DNA of 64,000 bases, from the NCBI RefSeq assembly GCF_001294535.1, contig NZ_LGIC01000069.1, forward strand, positions 58,177 to 122,176, read 5' to 3'. The notes under the pieces are model-generated. The model saw only the letters and a program-made list of their open reading frames with translations, made no database searches and was not told the origin of the DNA. The position numbers and the translations under genes are program-made. The DNA is from Cypionkella psychrotolerans. Lineage in GTDB: Bacteria; Pseudomonadota; Alphaproteobacteria; Rhodobacterales; Rhodobacteraceae. This document shows, in pieces, positions 6,634-15,388 of the stretch; within the stretch, counting starts at the first letter, position 1; every line of letters begins with the position of its first letter.

Positions 6634-9267
6634 TCAACTGTTGGCATTGCTTAGCGGACTGCGGTCATCGCTTAGCCCAAGCCGTATCTGCTTTTCTATT
6701 TCGAGTATGGCGAAGAAGACCGCACCGATAGCGACGATCAGAATGCCGTCAAGGGGCGGCACGGGCTGCGTGCCCAGCACGGGCTGAAGCGGCGGCAGGT
6801 AGGTGATGGCGAATTGGGCGGCGGTAATAACGATGACTACGGTCCAGACCACCCGCGTCCCGCGCGCAGCAGCCCAGGTCAGCGAAGTGCTGTGGATGTT
6901 GCGGATGAAGAATAGGTGAAAAATCTCCAGCACCACAAGAGTGTTCATCGCCATGGTCTGGGCCAGCGCCAGCGGATAGCCCTTGTCGATACCATAATTG
7001 AAGACGCCAAAGACGGCAGCAAAGAACAGCCCCGCCACCAGAGCCACATGCCATACAAGCGCCCCCGATAGGATCGGCGCATCGCGGCGGCGAGGTGGCC
7101 GGGCCATGGTGCCGGCCTCGGTCGGCTCGAAGGCAAGGGCAAGGCCCAACGTAATGCCGGTAATCAGATTGACCCACAGAATCTGTACCGCCGTCACCGG
7201 CAGGGCAAGGCCGGCAAGCAGCGCCACAACCACCACGATCGCCTCGCCGGCATTGGTCGGCAATTCGAAGGCGATCACCTTCTTGAGGTTGTCATAGACT
7301 GTCCGGCCTTCGCGTACCGCTGCAGCAATGGAGGCAAAGTTGTCATCGGCCAAGACCAAGTCGGCTGCCTCCTTTGCCGCCTCAGACCCCTTGATGCCCA
7401 TGGCGATGCCTGCATCGGCGCGTTTCAGCGCGGGGGCGTCGTTGACCCCGTCGCCGGTCATCGCGACAGACAAACCACCGGCCTGAAGGGCGGTCACAAG
7501 CCGCAGCTTGTGTTCGGGGCTGGTGCGGGCAAAGACATCGACATCCGCCACCTCCATTGCCAGTTGCGCATCGTCCAACTTGTCGAGATCGGCGCCCGTC
7601 AACACGCGATGCGGGTTTGCCAGCCCGATCTGGGCCGCGATGGCGGCGGCGGTGCCTGCGTGATCGCCGGTGATCATCTTGACCCTGATCGATGCTGCCC
7701 GACACTCGGCGACGGCCACGATCGCCTCGGGGCGTGGCGGGTCGATCAGGCCGACAAGGCCAAGGAATGTCAGCCCGCCCTCCAAGCCGGTGGCGTCGAT
7801 GCAGTCGGCTGCTTCGGCCCGCTCGGCAAGCGCCAGAACGCGCAAACCGCGCCGCGCCAACAATTCAGCCCTGTGGTGCCAGTGGGGCTGATCGATGCCT
7901 GTGCACATTCGCAGCACCCGCTCGGGCGCGCCCTTGACATGGGTCAGGCGTCCTTCCGGCGTCTCGGTCAGAACGGCCATGAAGCGGTGACGGCTGTCAA
8001 AGGGAATGGCATCCAGCCTGCGGGCGCTATGGTCGCCGCCGACCTTGCGGGCAAAGGCCAAAAGCGCGCCTTCCATCGGGTCGCCTTCAACCGTCCAGAT
8101 CCCGTTGCGCTGATGTAAAGCGGCATCGTTGCACAGCGCCGCCGCGCGGGCGAGGCGCGCAAGATCGCCCGAGGGTTCGATTACACCTTCGGGTGCATAG
8201 CCAGCACCTGACACGACAAACGCGCCGTCAGGTGTCTGGGCGGCGGCCACCACCATTTCGTTGCGGGTCAGAGTGCCGGTCTTGTCGGTGCAAATGACCG
8301 AGACCGAGCCGATGGATTCAATCGCCGGCAGACGGCGCACGATGGCATGGCGGCGCGCCATCGCCTGCACGCCGATGGCCAGTGTGATGGTCATCACGGC
8401 AGGCAGGCCTTCGGGGATCGCCGCAACAGCGACGGCGACCACGGTCATGAACAATTCGGAAAATTCGTGATGGCCGACGTAATAGCCCCAAGCCAGCAGC
8501 AGACCCGCCGCGAGCAGGATCAGGAATGACAGCCAGCGCGCGAAATGGTCCATCTGCGCCACCAGCGGTGTGGTCAATGTCTCGACCCCCGCCAGCAGCC
8601 CGCCGATCCGTCCGATTTCCGTGGCCTGTCCGGTCGCCACCACCAGCCCGCGCGCGGTGCCCTGGGTGATCAGAGTGCCTGACCACAGCATGGATTGGCG
8701 GTCGCCAAGCGGTGCATCAGCGGCCACCGGACCTGTGGTCTTTTCCACCGGCACTGACTCGCCGGTCAGGATCGCCTCTTGCGCCGCCAGCCCCCGCGCC
8801 TCCAGCACCCGCAGGTCGGCGGGCACCTTGTCGCCCGCCTCCAGTAGTACGATGTCGCCGGGCACCAGTTCGGCCCCGTCCACTGTCACGCGCTGCCCAC
8901 CCCGCAGCACGGCAGCCTTTGGCGCAAGCATGTTGCGGATCGCGGCCATCGCGGCCTCGGCCTTGCCTTCCTGGATGAAGCCGATCACGGCATTTGCCAG
9001 CACAACGGCAAGGATCACCCCGGTATCGACCCAGTGCTGCAAGGCCCCTGTCACCACAGCGGCCCCCAGCAGGACATAGATCAGCACGTTGTGAAACTGC
9101 ACGAGGAACCGCAGCACCGGCCCGCGACCCCGCTCCTCGGGCAGGCGGTTCGGCCCGTGTTCGGCCAGCCGACGCGCAGCCTCCTGCGCGGTCAAGCCCT
9201 CGGGACTTGCGTTCAGTTCGGCCAGGCAGGTTGCGGCGGGGTGGGCATGCGCGTCGGTCAGCACCAT
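6634..9267 (-). CDS. Cation-transporting P-type ATPase (P2A, Ca2+/Mg2+-like)
   Basis: An 877-residue pump. The N-terminal cation ATPase domain (AARRLAEHGPNRLPE) is followed by the actuator motif LTGES, the M4 motif AIPEGLPAVMT, the phosphorylation site CTDKTGTLT, the nucleotide-binding domain, the hinge MTGDGVNDAPAL and a C-terminal membrane block. PEGLPA and the lack of a heavy-metal-binding N-terminus point to type II Ca2+/Mg2+/Mn2+ pumps, not copper or zinc pumps. The frame is open upstream, but the ATG at 9267 (MVLTDAHAHPA) fits the family N-terminus and lies two bases after the SDR stop, implying coupled translation. Such ATPase genes often sit beside universal stress proteins in FnrL-type regulons. 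Confidence 0.88.
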   Translation of the reverse strand: MVLTDAHAHPAATCLAELNASPEGLTAQEAARRLAEHGPNRLPEERGRGPVLRFLVQFHNVLIYVLLGAAVVTGALQHWVDTGVILAVVLANAVIGFIQEGKAEAAMAAIRNMLAPKAAVLRGGQRVTVDGAELVPGDIVLLEAGDKVPADLRVLEARGLAAQEAILTGESVPVEKTTGPVAADAPLGDRQSMLWSGTLITQGTARGLVVATGQATEIGRIGGLLAGVETLTTPLVAQMDHFARWLSFLILLAAGLLLAWGYYVGHHEFSELFMTVVAVAVAAIPEGLPAVMTITLAIGVQAMARRHAIVRRLPAIESIGSVSVICTDKTGTLTRNEMVVAAAQTPDGAFVVSGAGYAPEGVIEPSGDLARLARAAALCNDAALHQRNGIWTVEGDPMEGALLAFARKVGGDHSARRLDAIPFDSRHRFMAVLTETPEGRLTHVKGAPERVLRMCTGIDQPHWHHRAELLARRGLRVLALAERAEAADCIDATGLEGGLTFLGLVGLIDPPRPEAIVAVAECRAASIRVKMITGDHAGTAAAIAAQIGLANPHRVLTGADLDKLDDAQLAMEVADVDVFARTSPEHKLRLVTALQAGGLSVAMTGDGVNDAPALKRADAGIAMGIKGSEAAKEAADLVLADDNFASIAAAVREGRTVYDNLKKVIAFELPTNAGEAIVVVVALLAGLALPVTAVQILWVNLITGITLGLALAFEPTEAGTMARPPRRRDAPILSGALVWHVALVAGLFFAAVFGVFNYGIDKGYPLALAQTMAMNTLVVLEIFHLFFIRNIHSTSLTWAAARGTRVVWTVVIVITAAQFAITYLPPLQPVLGTQPVPPLDGILIVAIGAVFFAILEIEKQIRLGLSDDRSPLSNANS

Positions 9268-9268
9268 G

Positions 9269-10039
9269 TCATCGTGCCGTATAGCCGCCGTCCACCGCCA
9301 GCTCGGCCCCGGTGACAAACTTTGCCTCGTCCGACGCCAGATAGACCACCGCCCAGGCGATGTCGTCCGGCTCGCCCATATGCCCAACGGGGTGAGCCGA
9401 TCCGGTAGCGACCTTTGCCGCTTCGGGGTCACCCGACATAGCGCGCAGGTGGTTTTCCACCATCGGCGTCCAGATATAGCCGGGATGGATCGAATTCACC
9501 CGGATGCCTTCAAGGGCATAAGCGATTGCATCGTTCTTCGTCATCAGCCGCACAGCCCCTTTCGAGGCGTGATAGGGTGCGAGGCTGCCGCTGCCGACCA
9601 GACCAAGGATCGACGAAAGGTTGATGATGGACCCAGCCCCTGCCGCGCGCAGATGCGGGATCGCGTGTTTGGTGCCAAAGAATACGCCCTTTACGTTCAC
9701 CGCCTGCACCCGGTCCCATTCGGCCTCGGTCACCTGATCGGTGGGATTGGGACTGCCCAAGATGCCTGCGTTGTTCACCATGACATGCAGCCCGCCAAAC
9801 CGCGCCGCCGCCGCGTCAATGGCGATTTTCAACGCGCCCTCGTCGGCGACATCGACGTGCCAAAACGCCACATCGTGACCTTGCGCAGACAGTGTGGCGG
9901 CCAGCGTTTTGCCCTCGGTGGTCAATATGTCAAAGACCGCGACCTTCGCGCCTTCTTCAGCCATCCGCTCCACACAGGCCCGGCCGATGCCGACGGCACC
10001 CCCGGTGACAATGGCTATTCTGGATTTGAGACGGTTCAT
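9269..10039 (-). CDS. Short-chain dehydrogenase/reductase
   Basis: A 256-residue classical SDR with TGGAVGIGRA (NAD(P)-binding), NNAG, the catalytic Ser in SSILG, YHASK (Tyr and Lys), PGYIWTPM and the C-terminal TGAELAVDGGYTA. It reduces or oxidises an alcohol/ketone; the substrate is unknown. The ATG at 10039 is chosen because GGAGAG precedes it by a normal gap and the next upstream start lacks a site. The P-type ATPase begins just after the stop, so the two are one transcription unit. Context suggests a stress or low-oxygen role. Confidence 0.88.
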   Translation of the reverse strand: MNRLKSRIAIVTGGAVGIGRACVERMAEEGAKVAVFDILTTEGKTLAATLSAQGHDVAFWHVDVADEGALKIAIDAAAARFGGLHVMVNNAGILGSPNPTDQVTEAEWDRVQAVNVKGVFFGTKHAIPHLRAAGAGSIINLSSILGLVGSGSLAPYHASKGAVRLMTKNDAIAYALEGIRVNSIHPGYIWTPMVENHLRAMSGDPEAAKVATGSAHPVGHMGEPDDIAWAVVYLASDEAKFVTGAELAVDGGYTAR

Positions 10040-10198
10040 GATGGCTCTCCTTTGATACGGCGGTTTCAACGATTGGGTGGCGATCCCGTCTGCGCGCAGA
10101 TTCCAGTGAGAACCGTACGCGGGAAGGCATTCGTTTGACGGCTGCCCCCAAAGTTGGCGGACGAAACGGCAGCATTGCGCGACGGGGCGCGCGCCGAT

Positions 10199-10615
10199 CT
10201 AGCGCGCGATGATCACAGTGCAGGGTGCCCGGTTTGCCACATCCGAGGCCACGGAACCGAGAAACAGGCGCGACAATCCGCGTTTGTCACCAGTGCCCAA
10301 GACGATGGCATCAATGTCATGTTCGATCGCACAGTCGATGATCCCGCCAGATGCCTCCCGGGCGAGAACGACCATCGCTCCAGACACCTTTTGTCCGCTT
10401 TTGGAAACCGACACTGCAGCGGCGTCGAGGATCGCCTGCGCTTCGTCCTTGGTCCAGACCAACGCCTGTGGCCCTCGGGGCGATGCGCCAAAAGCTACGT
10501 TCACCGTGACAAGCGAAAGTTCGGCCTCAAACTTGCTGGCAAGCTCCATCGCTGCAAGCAAGGCGATTTCTGCATGGTCCGACCCGTCGACACTGCATAG
10601 AATCCGTTTCATCAA
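10199..10615 (-). CDS. Universal stress protein (UspA family, single domain)
   Basis: A 138-residue Usp protein. The ATP-binding signature G-2x-G-9x-G-S is visible as GTGDKRGLSRLFLGSVAS near the C-terminus, followed by APCTVIIAR. The N-terminus KRILCSVDGSDHAE has the conserved Asp. Usp proteins bind ATP and help cells survive starvation, redox or low-oxygen stress. A TTGATCGTCGTCAA site (FNR-like, one mismatch) lies about 105 bases upstream. Two adjacent ATGs exist; either could be used. Confidence 0.88.
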   Translation of the reverse strand: MMKRILCSVDGSDHAEIALLAAMELASKFEAELSLVTVNVAFGASPRGPQALVWTKDEAQAILDAAAVSVSKSGQKVSGAMVVLAREASGGIIDCAIEHDIDAIVLGTGDKRGLSRLFLGSVASDVANRAPCTVIIAR

Positions 10616-10720
10616 TTTTCCCTTCGTTGTTCAATTTGTGTAATTCGGTTTTTCGGTTGCATCGGCGTCGCCACGATCTCGACCATCCCGGGACCAGACA
10701 TGAAGCCCCCGGCAAGTTGG

Positions 10721-10734
10721 TTGATCGTCGTCAA
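10721..10734 (-). promoter_or_regulatory. FNR/CRP-like operator (imperfect)
   Basis: TTGATCGTCGTCAA is one base off the FNR/FnrL consensus TTGAT-N4-ATCAA. It lies about 105 bases before the universal stress gene that starts at 10615, a workable activation distance. It overlaps the end of the small HTH gene. Two better boxes occur nearby at 11028 and 12457, which strengthens the case. Confidence 0.5.
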
Positions 10735-10976
10735 TTTCCGGGTTCTGGCGGCCCCGCCATGCCGCCCAGACCGGCGGACGTATCAACGGCCTGATCGCGT
10801 GGAGCCGTCTCGTGCGCCTTGAGGAACCGAGCGAGATCGGTATCGGCGATGCGCCATCCCTTGCCGATATAGATGGCGCGCAAGTCACCGGACTTGATCC
10901 ACAGCCGCACGGTCGCCTCGGCAACTTCAAGCCGTTCGGCAAGCTCCTGCACGGTCTGATACCCGTCTTTCGGCAT
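10731..10976 (-). CDS. Small helix-turn-helix protein (excisionase/MerR-like, HTH_17)
   Basis: An 81-residue protein. Residues about 5-50 (YQTVQELAERLEVAEATV, then RLWIKSGDLRAIYIGKGWRI) match the excisionase-family winged HTH: turn-helix, a WIKSGDL recognition segment and the GKGWRI wing. The Pro/Gly-rich tail is probably disordered. Proteins of this type regulate neighbouring genes or assist recombinases. It is transcribed toward the universal stress gene and away from the two-domain Usp gene, so it may regulate either. Confidence 0.75.
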   Translation of the reverse strand: MPKDGYQTVQELAERLEVAEATVRLWIKSGDLRAIYIGKGWRIADTDLARFLKAHETAPRDQAVDTSAGLGGMAGPPEPGN

Positions 10977-11027
10977 TCAATTTACTCCCCAACATGATGC
11001 AGAATAGTGATGTCTGGTCATCTTTCG

Positions 11028-11041
11028 TTGATCTGGATCAA
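11028..11041 (+). promoter_or_regulatory. FNR (FnrL/Dnr) box
   Basis: TTGATCTGGATCAA matches the FNR consensus TTGAT-N4-ATCAA exactly. It lies 110 bases before the ATG of the two-domain universal stress protein at 11151 and about 50 bases before the divergent HTH gene. It suggests oxygen-dependent control of one or both. Confidence 0.75.
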
Positions 11042-11150
11042 CTCCAGAATTGCTTATTCGTGCGAATTTGGCTGTGTCCTCAGCGTCCCGCCGAGGATCC
11101 TCGCAGTCGTTCGTCGCGATGGTTTATGGTTCGAAAGAGGAGCCAGCCTG

Positions 11151-11984
11151 ATGAAGATCCACACCGCCTACATGCCCTTGAACACATATCCCGATGCCGT
11201 TTCTGATGACGCGGTTCGGGCTGCTGTCGGCTTCGCAGCATCTTTGGGCGCGGCGCTACATGTCACGACCTTTGCCGTCAACATCCCGCAGATGCGCTCC
11301 CCTCTCGGCGGGCTGGTGCTGGACGTTCCGGGGATGGTGCGTGTCGCCGAAGAGCGCAGCCGGGCCGAGTGCCTCCGCCTTGGGGGTGTTGTGCGAGAGG
11401 CGGGACCTGCGATTGTTCTTGATCTGGACCAGCGCGAGGTCGTTCTGGGTGCCGCACTTGACGCGGCCGCCGACGAGGCGCGCTACTATGACCTGTCCGT
11501 GCTGCCTTGGTCGGGCGATAGCATCGCGGCACAGGATATGACGCAGGCCGTCGTCTTCGGGTCTGGCCGCCCCACCATCGTCGTGCCGCCGTCCGCCCGG
11601 GAAGAAACGCTGCACCATCTTGCGGTTGCGTGGGATGGCAGCCGGGTCGCCGCGCGCGCCCTTTGGGATGCCGTGGCCCTGCTCCCTGAGGGCGGCCGCA
11701 TTACGGTTCTGACGGTGCAGGACGAAAAGCTGCTCGCTGGACAGGGGATCGCCCAGTCCCTCGCTTTATCATTGAGGAAACGTGGATTTGCGGCGGAGGT
11801 GCATGAAATTGCCATGGGAAGCCGTACGATAGGCGAAACGTTGCAAGAAGCGGCCCTTGATGCCGGCGCGTCGTTGCTCGCGATGGGCGGATTTGGTCAT
11901 TCACGCATCCGCGACTTCATCCTTGGCGGTGCAACCAAGGGTGTCTTCTCGGATCTTCGCCTGCCCGTGCTGATGTCGCATTGA
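11151..11984 (+). CDS. Universal stress protein, two Usp domains
   Basis: A 277-residue protein with two tandem UspA-like folds. The second half (from about residue 155, LHHLAVAWDGSRVAAR) has the conserved Asp and a C-terminal nucleotide-binding signature MGGFGHSRIRDFILGGATKG; the first half is degenerate. The start is set at 11151 because AGAGGAG lies just upstream and the reading frame before it has no homology. An exact FNR box is 110 bases upstream, so low-oxygen induction is likely. Tandem Usp proteins of this size are common in alphaproteobacteria near P-type ATPases, as here. Confidence 0.85.
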   Translation: MKIHTAYMPLNTYPDAVSDDAVRAAVGFAASLGAALHVTTFAVNIPQMRSPLGGLVLDVPGMVRVAEERSRAECLRLGGVVREAGPAIVLDLDQREVVLGAALDAAADEARYYDLSVLPWSGDSIAAQDMTQAVVFGSGRPTIVVPPSAREETLHHLAVAWDGSRVAARALWDAVALLPEGGRITVLTVQDEKLLAGQGIAQSLALSLRKRGFAAEVHEIAMGSRTIGETLQEAALDAGASLLAMGGFGHSRIRDFILGGATKGVFSDLRLPVLMSH

Positions 11985-12026
11985 CCAGGGATCCCGATCC
12001 AATTTTGGCACTGGCCGACTTGGGCA

Positions 12027-12418
12027 TCACGCACGCCGTAGTCGAAGGCGAGCACAGAAGAATGCAAGCGATGATCTGAAGGCCGTGAGAGCCACGAGGA
12101 CGACATCCATCGGCCACATCAGGGATGAGACCTCTTCCGTCAGTATGGAAAGGAGCACCACGAGTGCCGCACCTATAAGCAAATGATGGGCATTGCCACG
12201 ATCGGGTCAACCCGGCCGGTGAGCCGCTTGATGGCGACGGTTCCCATGGAAACAACAGTCCCGGCGCATCCGAAATAGACGGTAACGAGGGAGTAGCCTT
12301 GGATGTGGTTTGCAGCGAATCTTGGCAAAACGATGGAGGCGATGCTGGTCCACCCGCCCGCTAGGCCAGCCATGCCAATTGCTTGCGAGGTTCCAGGAGA
12401 TGAACGCTTGGAATCCAT
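12027..12418 (-). pseudogene. Decayed membrane transporter fragment (MFS-like)
   Basis: Two hydrophobic stretches lie in different minus-strand frames. The first (12173-12418) reads SQAIGMAGLAGGWTSIA then VLPRF and a helix around GYSLVTVYFG, which resembles the last helices of an MFS/NarK-type transporter. The second (to the stop at 12027) reads HHLLIGAALVVLLSILTEE and one more helix. The frame break and lack of a proper start suggest a dead remnant. The similarity to MFS is weak and from memory. Confidence 0.4.
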
Positions 12419-12456
12419 GCATGCATTTCGGCAATCTTGCCCATTTTCAACGTATG

Positions 12457-12470
12457 TTGATCCAGATCAT
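12457..12470 (+). promoter_or_regulatory. FNR-type box
   Basis: TTGATCCAGATCAT differs from TTGAT-N4-ATCAA only at the last base. It lies 41 bases before the ATG at 12511, at about the -41.5 activator position relative to a transcript that begins near that gene, or it could belong to the decayed minus-strand transporter. Confidence 0.6.
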
Positions 12471-12510
12471 ACTCGGCGAATGCAAAAAGTGACCTAGTAG
12501 CCTTGCGGAT

Positions 12511-12858
12511 ATGGAGTTTATTACAGTGTTGGTCTGGCGTGTGATCATGTTTTTGACTGCTTTCATGATGGTCATGGGTACGGCCAGCATGAATTCAATG
12601 GGCCATGCATCAGCAGTTGGCGACCAGCGTGGCGTGTCCTTCCCGATGCCCGGCGACGCCGCCTTGGCCGACAAGTCCGGATGTTGCGATCATGGTTGCG
12701 GCGGTTTAGCTGACTGCGCGTCCTGTATCGTAGCCTTTCCGATTGTTACATCACAATCAGTTCCCTTTGATCGGGTTCGCATCACTTTTCCAAGTGAAGC
12801 GGTTGTTCGTCAAAGCCTGCAAACGGCACCTGCGAAGGCACCTCCACGACTGGTTTGA
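12511..12858 (+). CDS. Small cysteine-rich exported or membrane protein upstream of multicopper oxidase
   Basis: A 115-residue protein with an N-terminal hydrophobic helix (VWRVIMFLTAFMMVMG), a Met/His stretch, then a Cys cluster SGCCDHGCGGLADCASC followed by a second hydrophobic patch. The Cys/His/Met content and the place just before a multicopper oxidase suggest metal binding, probably copper, at the membrane. It looks like the small exported DUF2946-type proteins of copper operons, but I cannot confirm family membership. An FNR-like box is 41 bases upstream. Confidence 0.55.
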   Translation: MEFITVLVWRVIMFLTAFMMVMGTASMNSMGHASAVGDQRGVSFPMPGDAALADKSGCCDHGCGGLADCASCIVAFPIVTSQSVPFDRVRITFPSEAVVRQSLQTAPAKAPPRLV

Positions 12859-12934
12859 GATCCATCAGGTTAGATGTCGCGGAATAGTCCGCTGCGTCGG
12901 ACATCGTCTCAACAAAAGTCAGGATTGCACTCAA

Positions 12935-14332
12935 ATGGATCGCCGCAGTTTCTCGAAAGCCCTCGCAGCAGGATGCCTGCTTCCCTTCGTCAATGCACGC
13001 CTTGGCGGCGCCGGATATGCTCGGGCGGCCACGCCAAGCATTACTGTCAATGCCGTCACCCGCGTGATCGAGGTCAACGGCAAGGCCGCTACGGTCTTTG
13101 GGCTGATCGGGCCAGATGGCAAGCCGGGCCTGTCGATGGATGCGGATGTCGTCAGCACTGTCGATTTGATCAGTGTCTTGTCGGTCGAAACAATGATCCA
13201 CTGGCACGGGCTGACGCCGACCTGGCCGCAAGACGGCGTGCCCGGTATGCCCAGCCCCCTGCTGGCAGCAGGCGAGACGCGGATCTATGGCCTGCCCGGC
13301 GGGCGTCCTGGCACGCATTGGATGCACGCCCATACGCTTCAGGAACAGGCGCTGCTGGCCGCCCCTTTGATCGTGCGCGGCAAGGCGGATAAGGCGCAGG
13401 ACGCGCAGGACGTCGTGATCCTGCTGCATGATTTCTCGTGGAAGTCGCCAGAGGAGTTGCTGGTCGGATTGCAGGCAGGCGGGGCAATGGGCGGAATGGA
13501 CAAGTTCTCGACGGAGGGGATGGCCATGGCGCACGACCTGAACGACATCCAGTATGACGCCTATCTCGCCAACGACCGCACGCTGGACGACCCCGAGGTT
13601 GTGATGGTTGAAAAGGGCGGCATGGTCCGGGTGCGCATCATCAACGGGGCCACGGCGACCGGATTCACGATGGACGTGGGCAAGTTGCAGGCGCAGGTCA
13701 TCGCGGTAGACGGGCAGGATATCACTCCCCTCACCGCCACCACCTTCCCGCTGAGCATGGGGCAACGCGTTGACTTTCTGTGCAGGATTCCTGCCGAGGG
13801 TGGGGCGTTTCCGATCCTTGCGCTGCGTGAAGGTGCGCCAGAGCGCGCCGGTATCGTGCTGGCAACGAACGGGGCTGCCGTGGTGAAACTGCCGGTGGCA
13901 GGGGTCGCGAACGGCCCGGTCCTGACGCTGGACAGTGAAGCCATGCTGGTCACGGCCCGCCCACTTGTCGCGACCCCGGTCACACGCCGCTTTACGCTGG
14001 ACCTGACCGGAACCATGAAAGGCTACACTTGGGCCATCGGGATACCGGCACCGATCAAGGTGGCACATGGTGATAGAGTGGAGATGACCTTCCGCAACAC
14101 CACGATGATGGCGCATCCGATGCACCTGCACGGCCATCATTTCCAGGTCGTGGCGATCAACGGCGCGGCGTTCAGCGGCGCGCTGCGCGACACGGTGTTG
14201 GTGCCGCCGATGACCAGCGTCAGCGTGGCTTTCGATGCCAACAATCCGGGTGATGGCTGGGCGCTGCATTGCCACCATTTGTACCACATGGCCACAGGCA
14301 TGATGAGGACCGTCGCCTATGGGGAGGCTTGA
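12935..14332 (+). CDS. Multicopper oxidase (periplasmic, Tat-exported)
   Basis: A 465-residue cupredoxin-type oxidase. The N-terminus MDRRSFSKALAAG looks like a Tat signal. All four copper-ligand motifs are present: IHWHG, HWMHAH, HPMHLHGHHF and the type 1/3 block HCHHLYHMATGM. It couples oxidation of a substrate (in copper resistance, Cu+ to the less toxic Cu2+) to reduction of O2 to water. A Met-rich region near GGAMGGMDKF fits cuprous oxidase/CopA-type proteins. The start at 12935 is chosen for the Tat signal. The downstream DUF2933 and Spy-like genes make a copper-defence operon. Confidence 0.88.
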   Translation: MDRRSFSKALAAGCLLPFVNARLGGAGYARAATPSITVNAVTRVIEVNGKAATVFGLIGPDGKPGLSMDADVVSTVDLISVLSVETMIHWHGLTPTWPQDGVPGMPSPLLAAGETRIYGLPGGRPGTHWMHAHTLQEQALLAAPLIVRGKADKAQDAQDVVILLHDFSWKSPEELLVGLQAGGAMGGMDKFSTEGMAMAHDLNDIQYDAYLANDRTLDDPEVVMVEKGGMVRVRIINGATATGFTMDVGKLQAQVIAVDGQDITPLTATTFPLSMGQRVDFLCRIPAEGGAFPILALREGAPERAGIVLATNGAAVVKLPVAGVANGPVLTLDSEAMLVTARPLVATPVTRRFTLDLTGTMKGYTWAIGIPAPIKVAHGDRVEMTFRNTTMMAHPMHLHGHHFQVVAINGAAFSGALRDTVLVPPMTSVSVAFDANNPGDGWALHCHHLYHMATGMMRTVAYGEA

Positions 14333-14333
14333 A

Positions 14334-14588
14334 ATGTTTCGCTGCTTTTCAACCCTGAAAGGTGCGGCGCTGCTGGTGGGGGTCATGCTGCTGGCTGTCT
14401 ATCTATTCGTCTGGCATGGCGCGCATGTCGCGGTGGCGCTGCCATTTCTGCTGCTGCTGGCCTGCCCGCTGATGCATGTGTTCATGCATGGCGGGCATGG
14501 GCACCAACATGGGTCCATGCGCCACGGCGATGACGCCGCGGAAGGATATTCTTCCCAGCCCAAGCAGCCGCCGTCGCCCGACGCTTAA
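14334..14588 (+). CDS. DUF2933 small membrane protein
   Basis: An 84-residue protein with two hydrophobic helices and a His-rich C-terminal turn (CPLMHVFMHGGHGHQHG), the DUF2933 pattern. These proteins accompany heavy-metal resistance genes; the His/Met cluster probably binds copper or a related metal. GGAGG lies just before the ATG at 14334, immediately after the oxidase stop, so the genes are coupled. An earlier in-frame start at 14319 would overlap the oxidase and lacks a site. Confidence 0.8.
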   Translation: MFRCFSTLKGAALLVGVMLLAVYLFVWHGAHVAVALPFLLLLACPLMHVFMHGGHGHQHGSMRHGDDAAEGYSSQPKQPPSPDA

Positions 14589-14675
14589 TGTTTCCCTCAC
14601 GGCCCCGACCTCAACAAGGGTAGGACGCTGTGCTCCCTGCTTTCCACTTATCGCCACGCGAAAAGGAAATCTGAT

Positions 14676-15305
14676 ATGAAAACCTGCATGAAACTTGTTG
14701 TCACCTCTGCCCTTGGCCTTCTGATGCTGGGATCAGCCGGTTGGGCTGAAGATGCCCATCACCCGGCCACGCCCGAAGTCACTGCGGCCACGACCGAGAC
14801 TGTAGCGCCCGCGACTGAAGTTGCGCCCCCCGCGCCAGGGATGATGGCTATGATGCCGGACATGATGAAGTTGATGGCGGCCATGTCGCCTGGCATGATC
14901 GGCGGGCCCACTGAACACGTCGAAGGCCGCATCGCCTTTCTGCATGCGGAACTCGCAATCACCGCCGATCAGAAGACCGCATGGGGAGCCTTTGCCAATG
15001 CGATCCGCGTCAACGCCAAGGGCTTGGCCGATTCACGTTCGTTGTCCAGCGATAGTGGGGCAACCGGGGTCGCAGCCCGGCTCTTGTCGCAGCAACACAT
15101 AGTGGAGGCCCAGCTGACCGGGTTGAAGGCAATTAACGCGGCGTTGGACGGGCTGAACAAAGGGCTGAGCGATGCGCAGCGCACCACTCTGAACAGCCTA
15201 TTGCCCGAATTTCTGGGCCTTCCCGCAATGGAAATGATGGGCAACATGATGACCGGCATGAAGATGGGCGGCATGACGCCTGGCAACATGGCGCAGAAAC
15301 CATGA
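14676..15305 (+). CDS. Periplasmic Spy/CpxP-like (LTXXQ) protein
   Basis: A 209-residue protein with a signal peptide (to about GWAED), an Ala/Pro/Thr-rich linker, a Met-rich stretch (MMAMMPDMMKLMAAM) and a helical region with the LTXXQ-like motif ITADQKTAWGAF. A second Met-rich cluster closes the protein. Family members are periplasmic chaperones or metal-stress proteins; Met clusters suggest copper binding. It follows the oxidase and DUF2933 genes and precedes a truncated metal ATPase on the same strand. Confidence 0.75.
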   Translation: MKTCMKLVVTSALGLLMLGSAGWAEDAHHPATPEVTAATTETVAPATEVAPPAPGMMAMMPDMMKLMAAMSPGMIGGPTEHVEGRIAFLHAELAITADQKTAWGAFANAIRVNAKGLADSRSLSSDSGATGVAARLLSQQHIVEAQLTGLKAINAALDGLNKGLSDAQRTTLNSLLPEFLGLPAMEMMGNMMTGMKMGGMTPGNMAQKP

Positions 15306-15388
15306 GCGAATTTATCGAAAGACTCCAAACCGCAGGATCGCTTGCGACCGTCGGAACATTCTGAAAAAGTGACAGGAAGGCTGAAACA

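Noticed and set aside
12782..14386. A 534-codon open frame on the minus strand opposite the multicopper oxidase.
   Set aside because: It has low-complexity His/Arg-rich sequence with no domain and is explained by GC-rich codon use of the oxidase gene.
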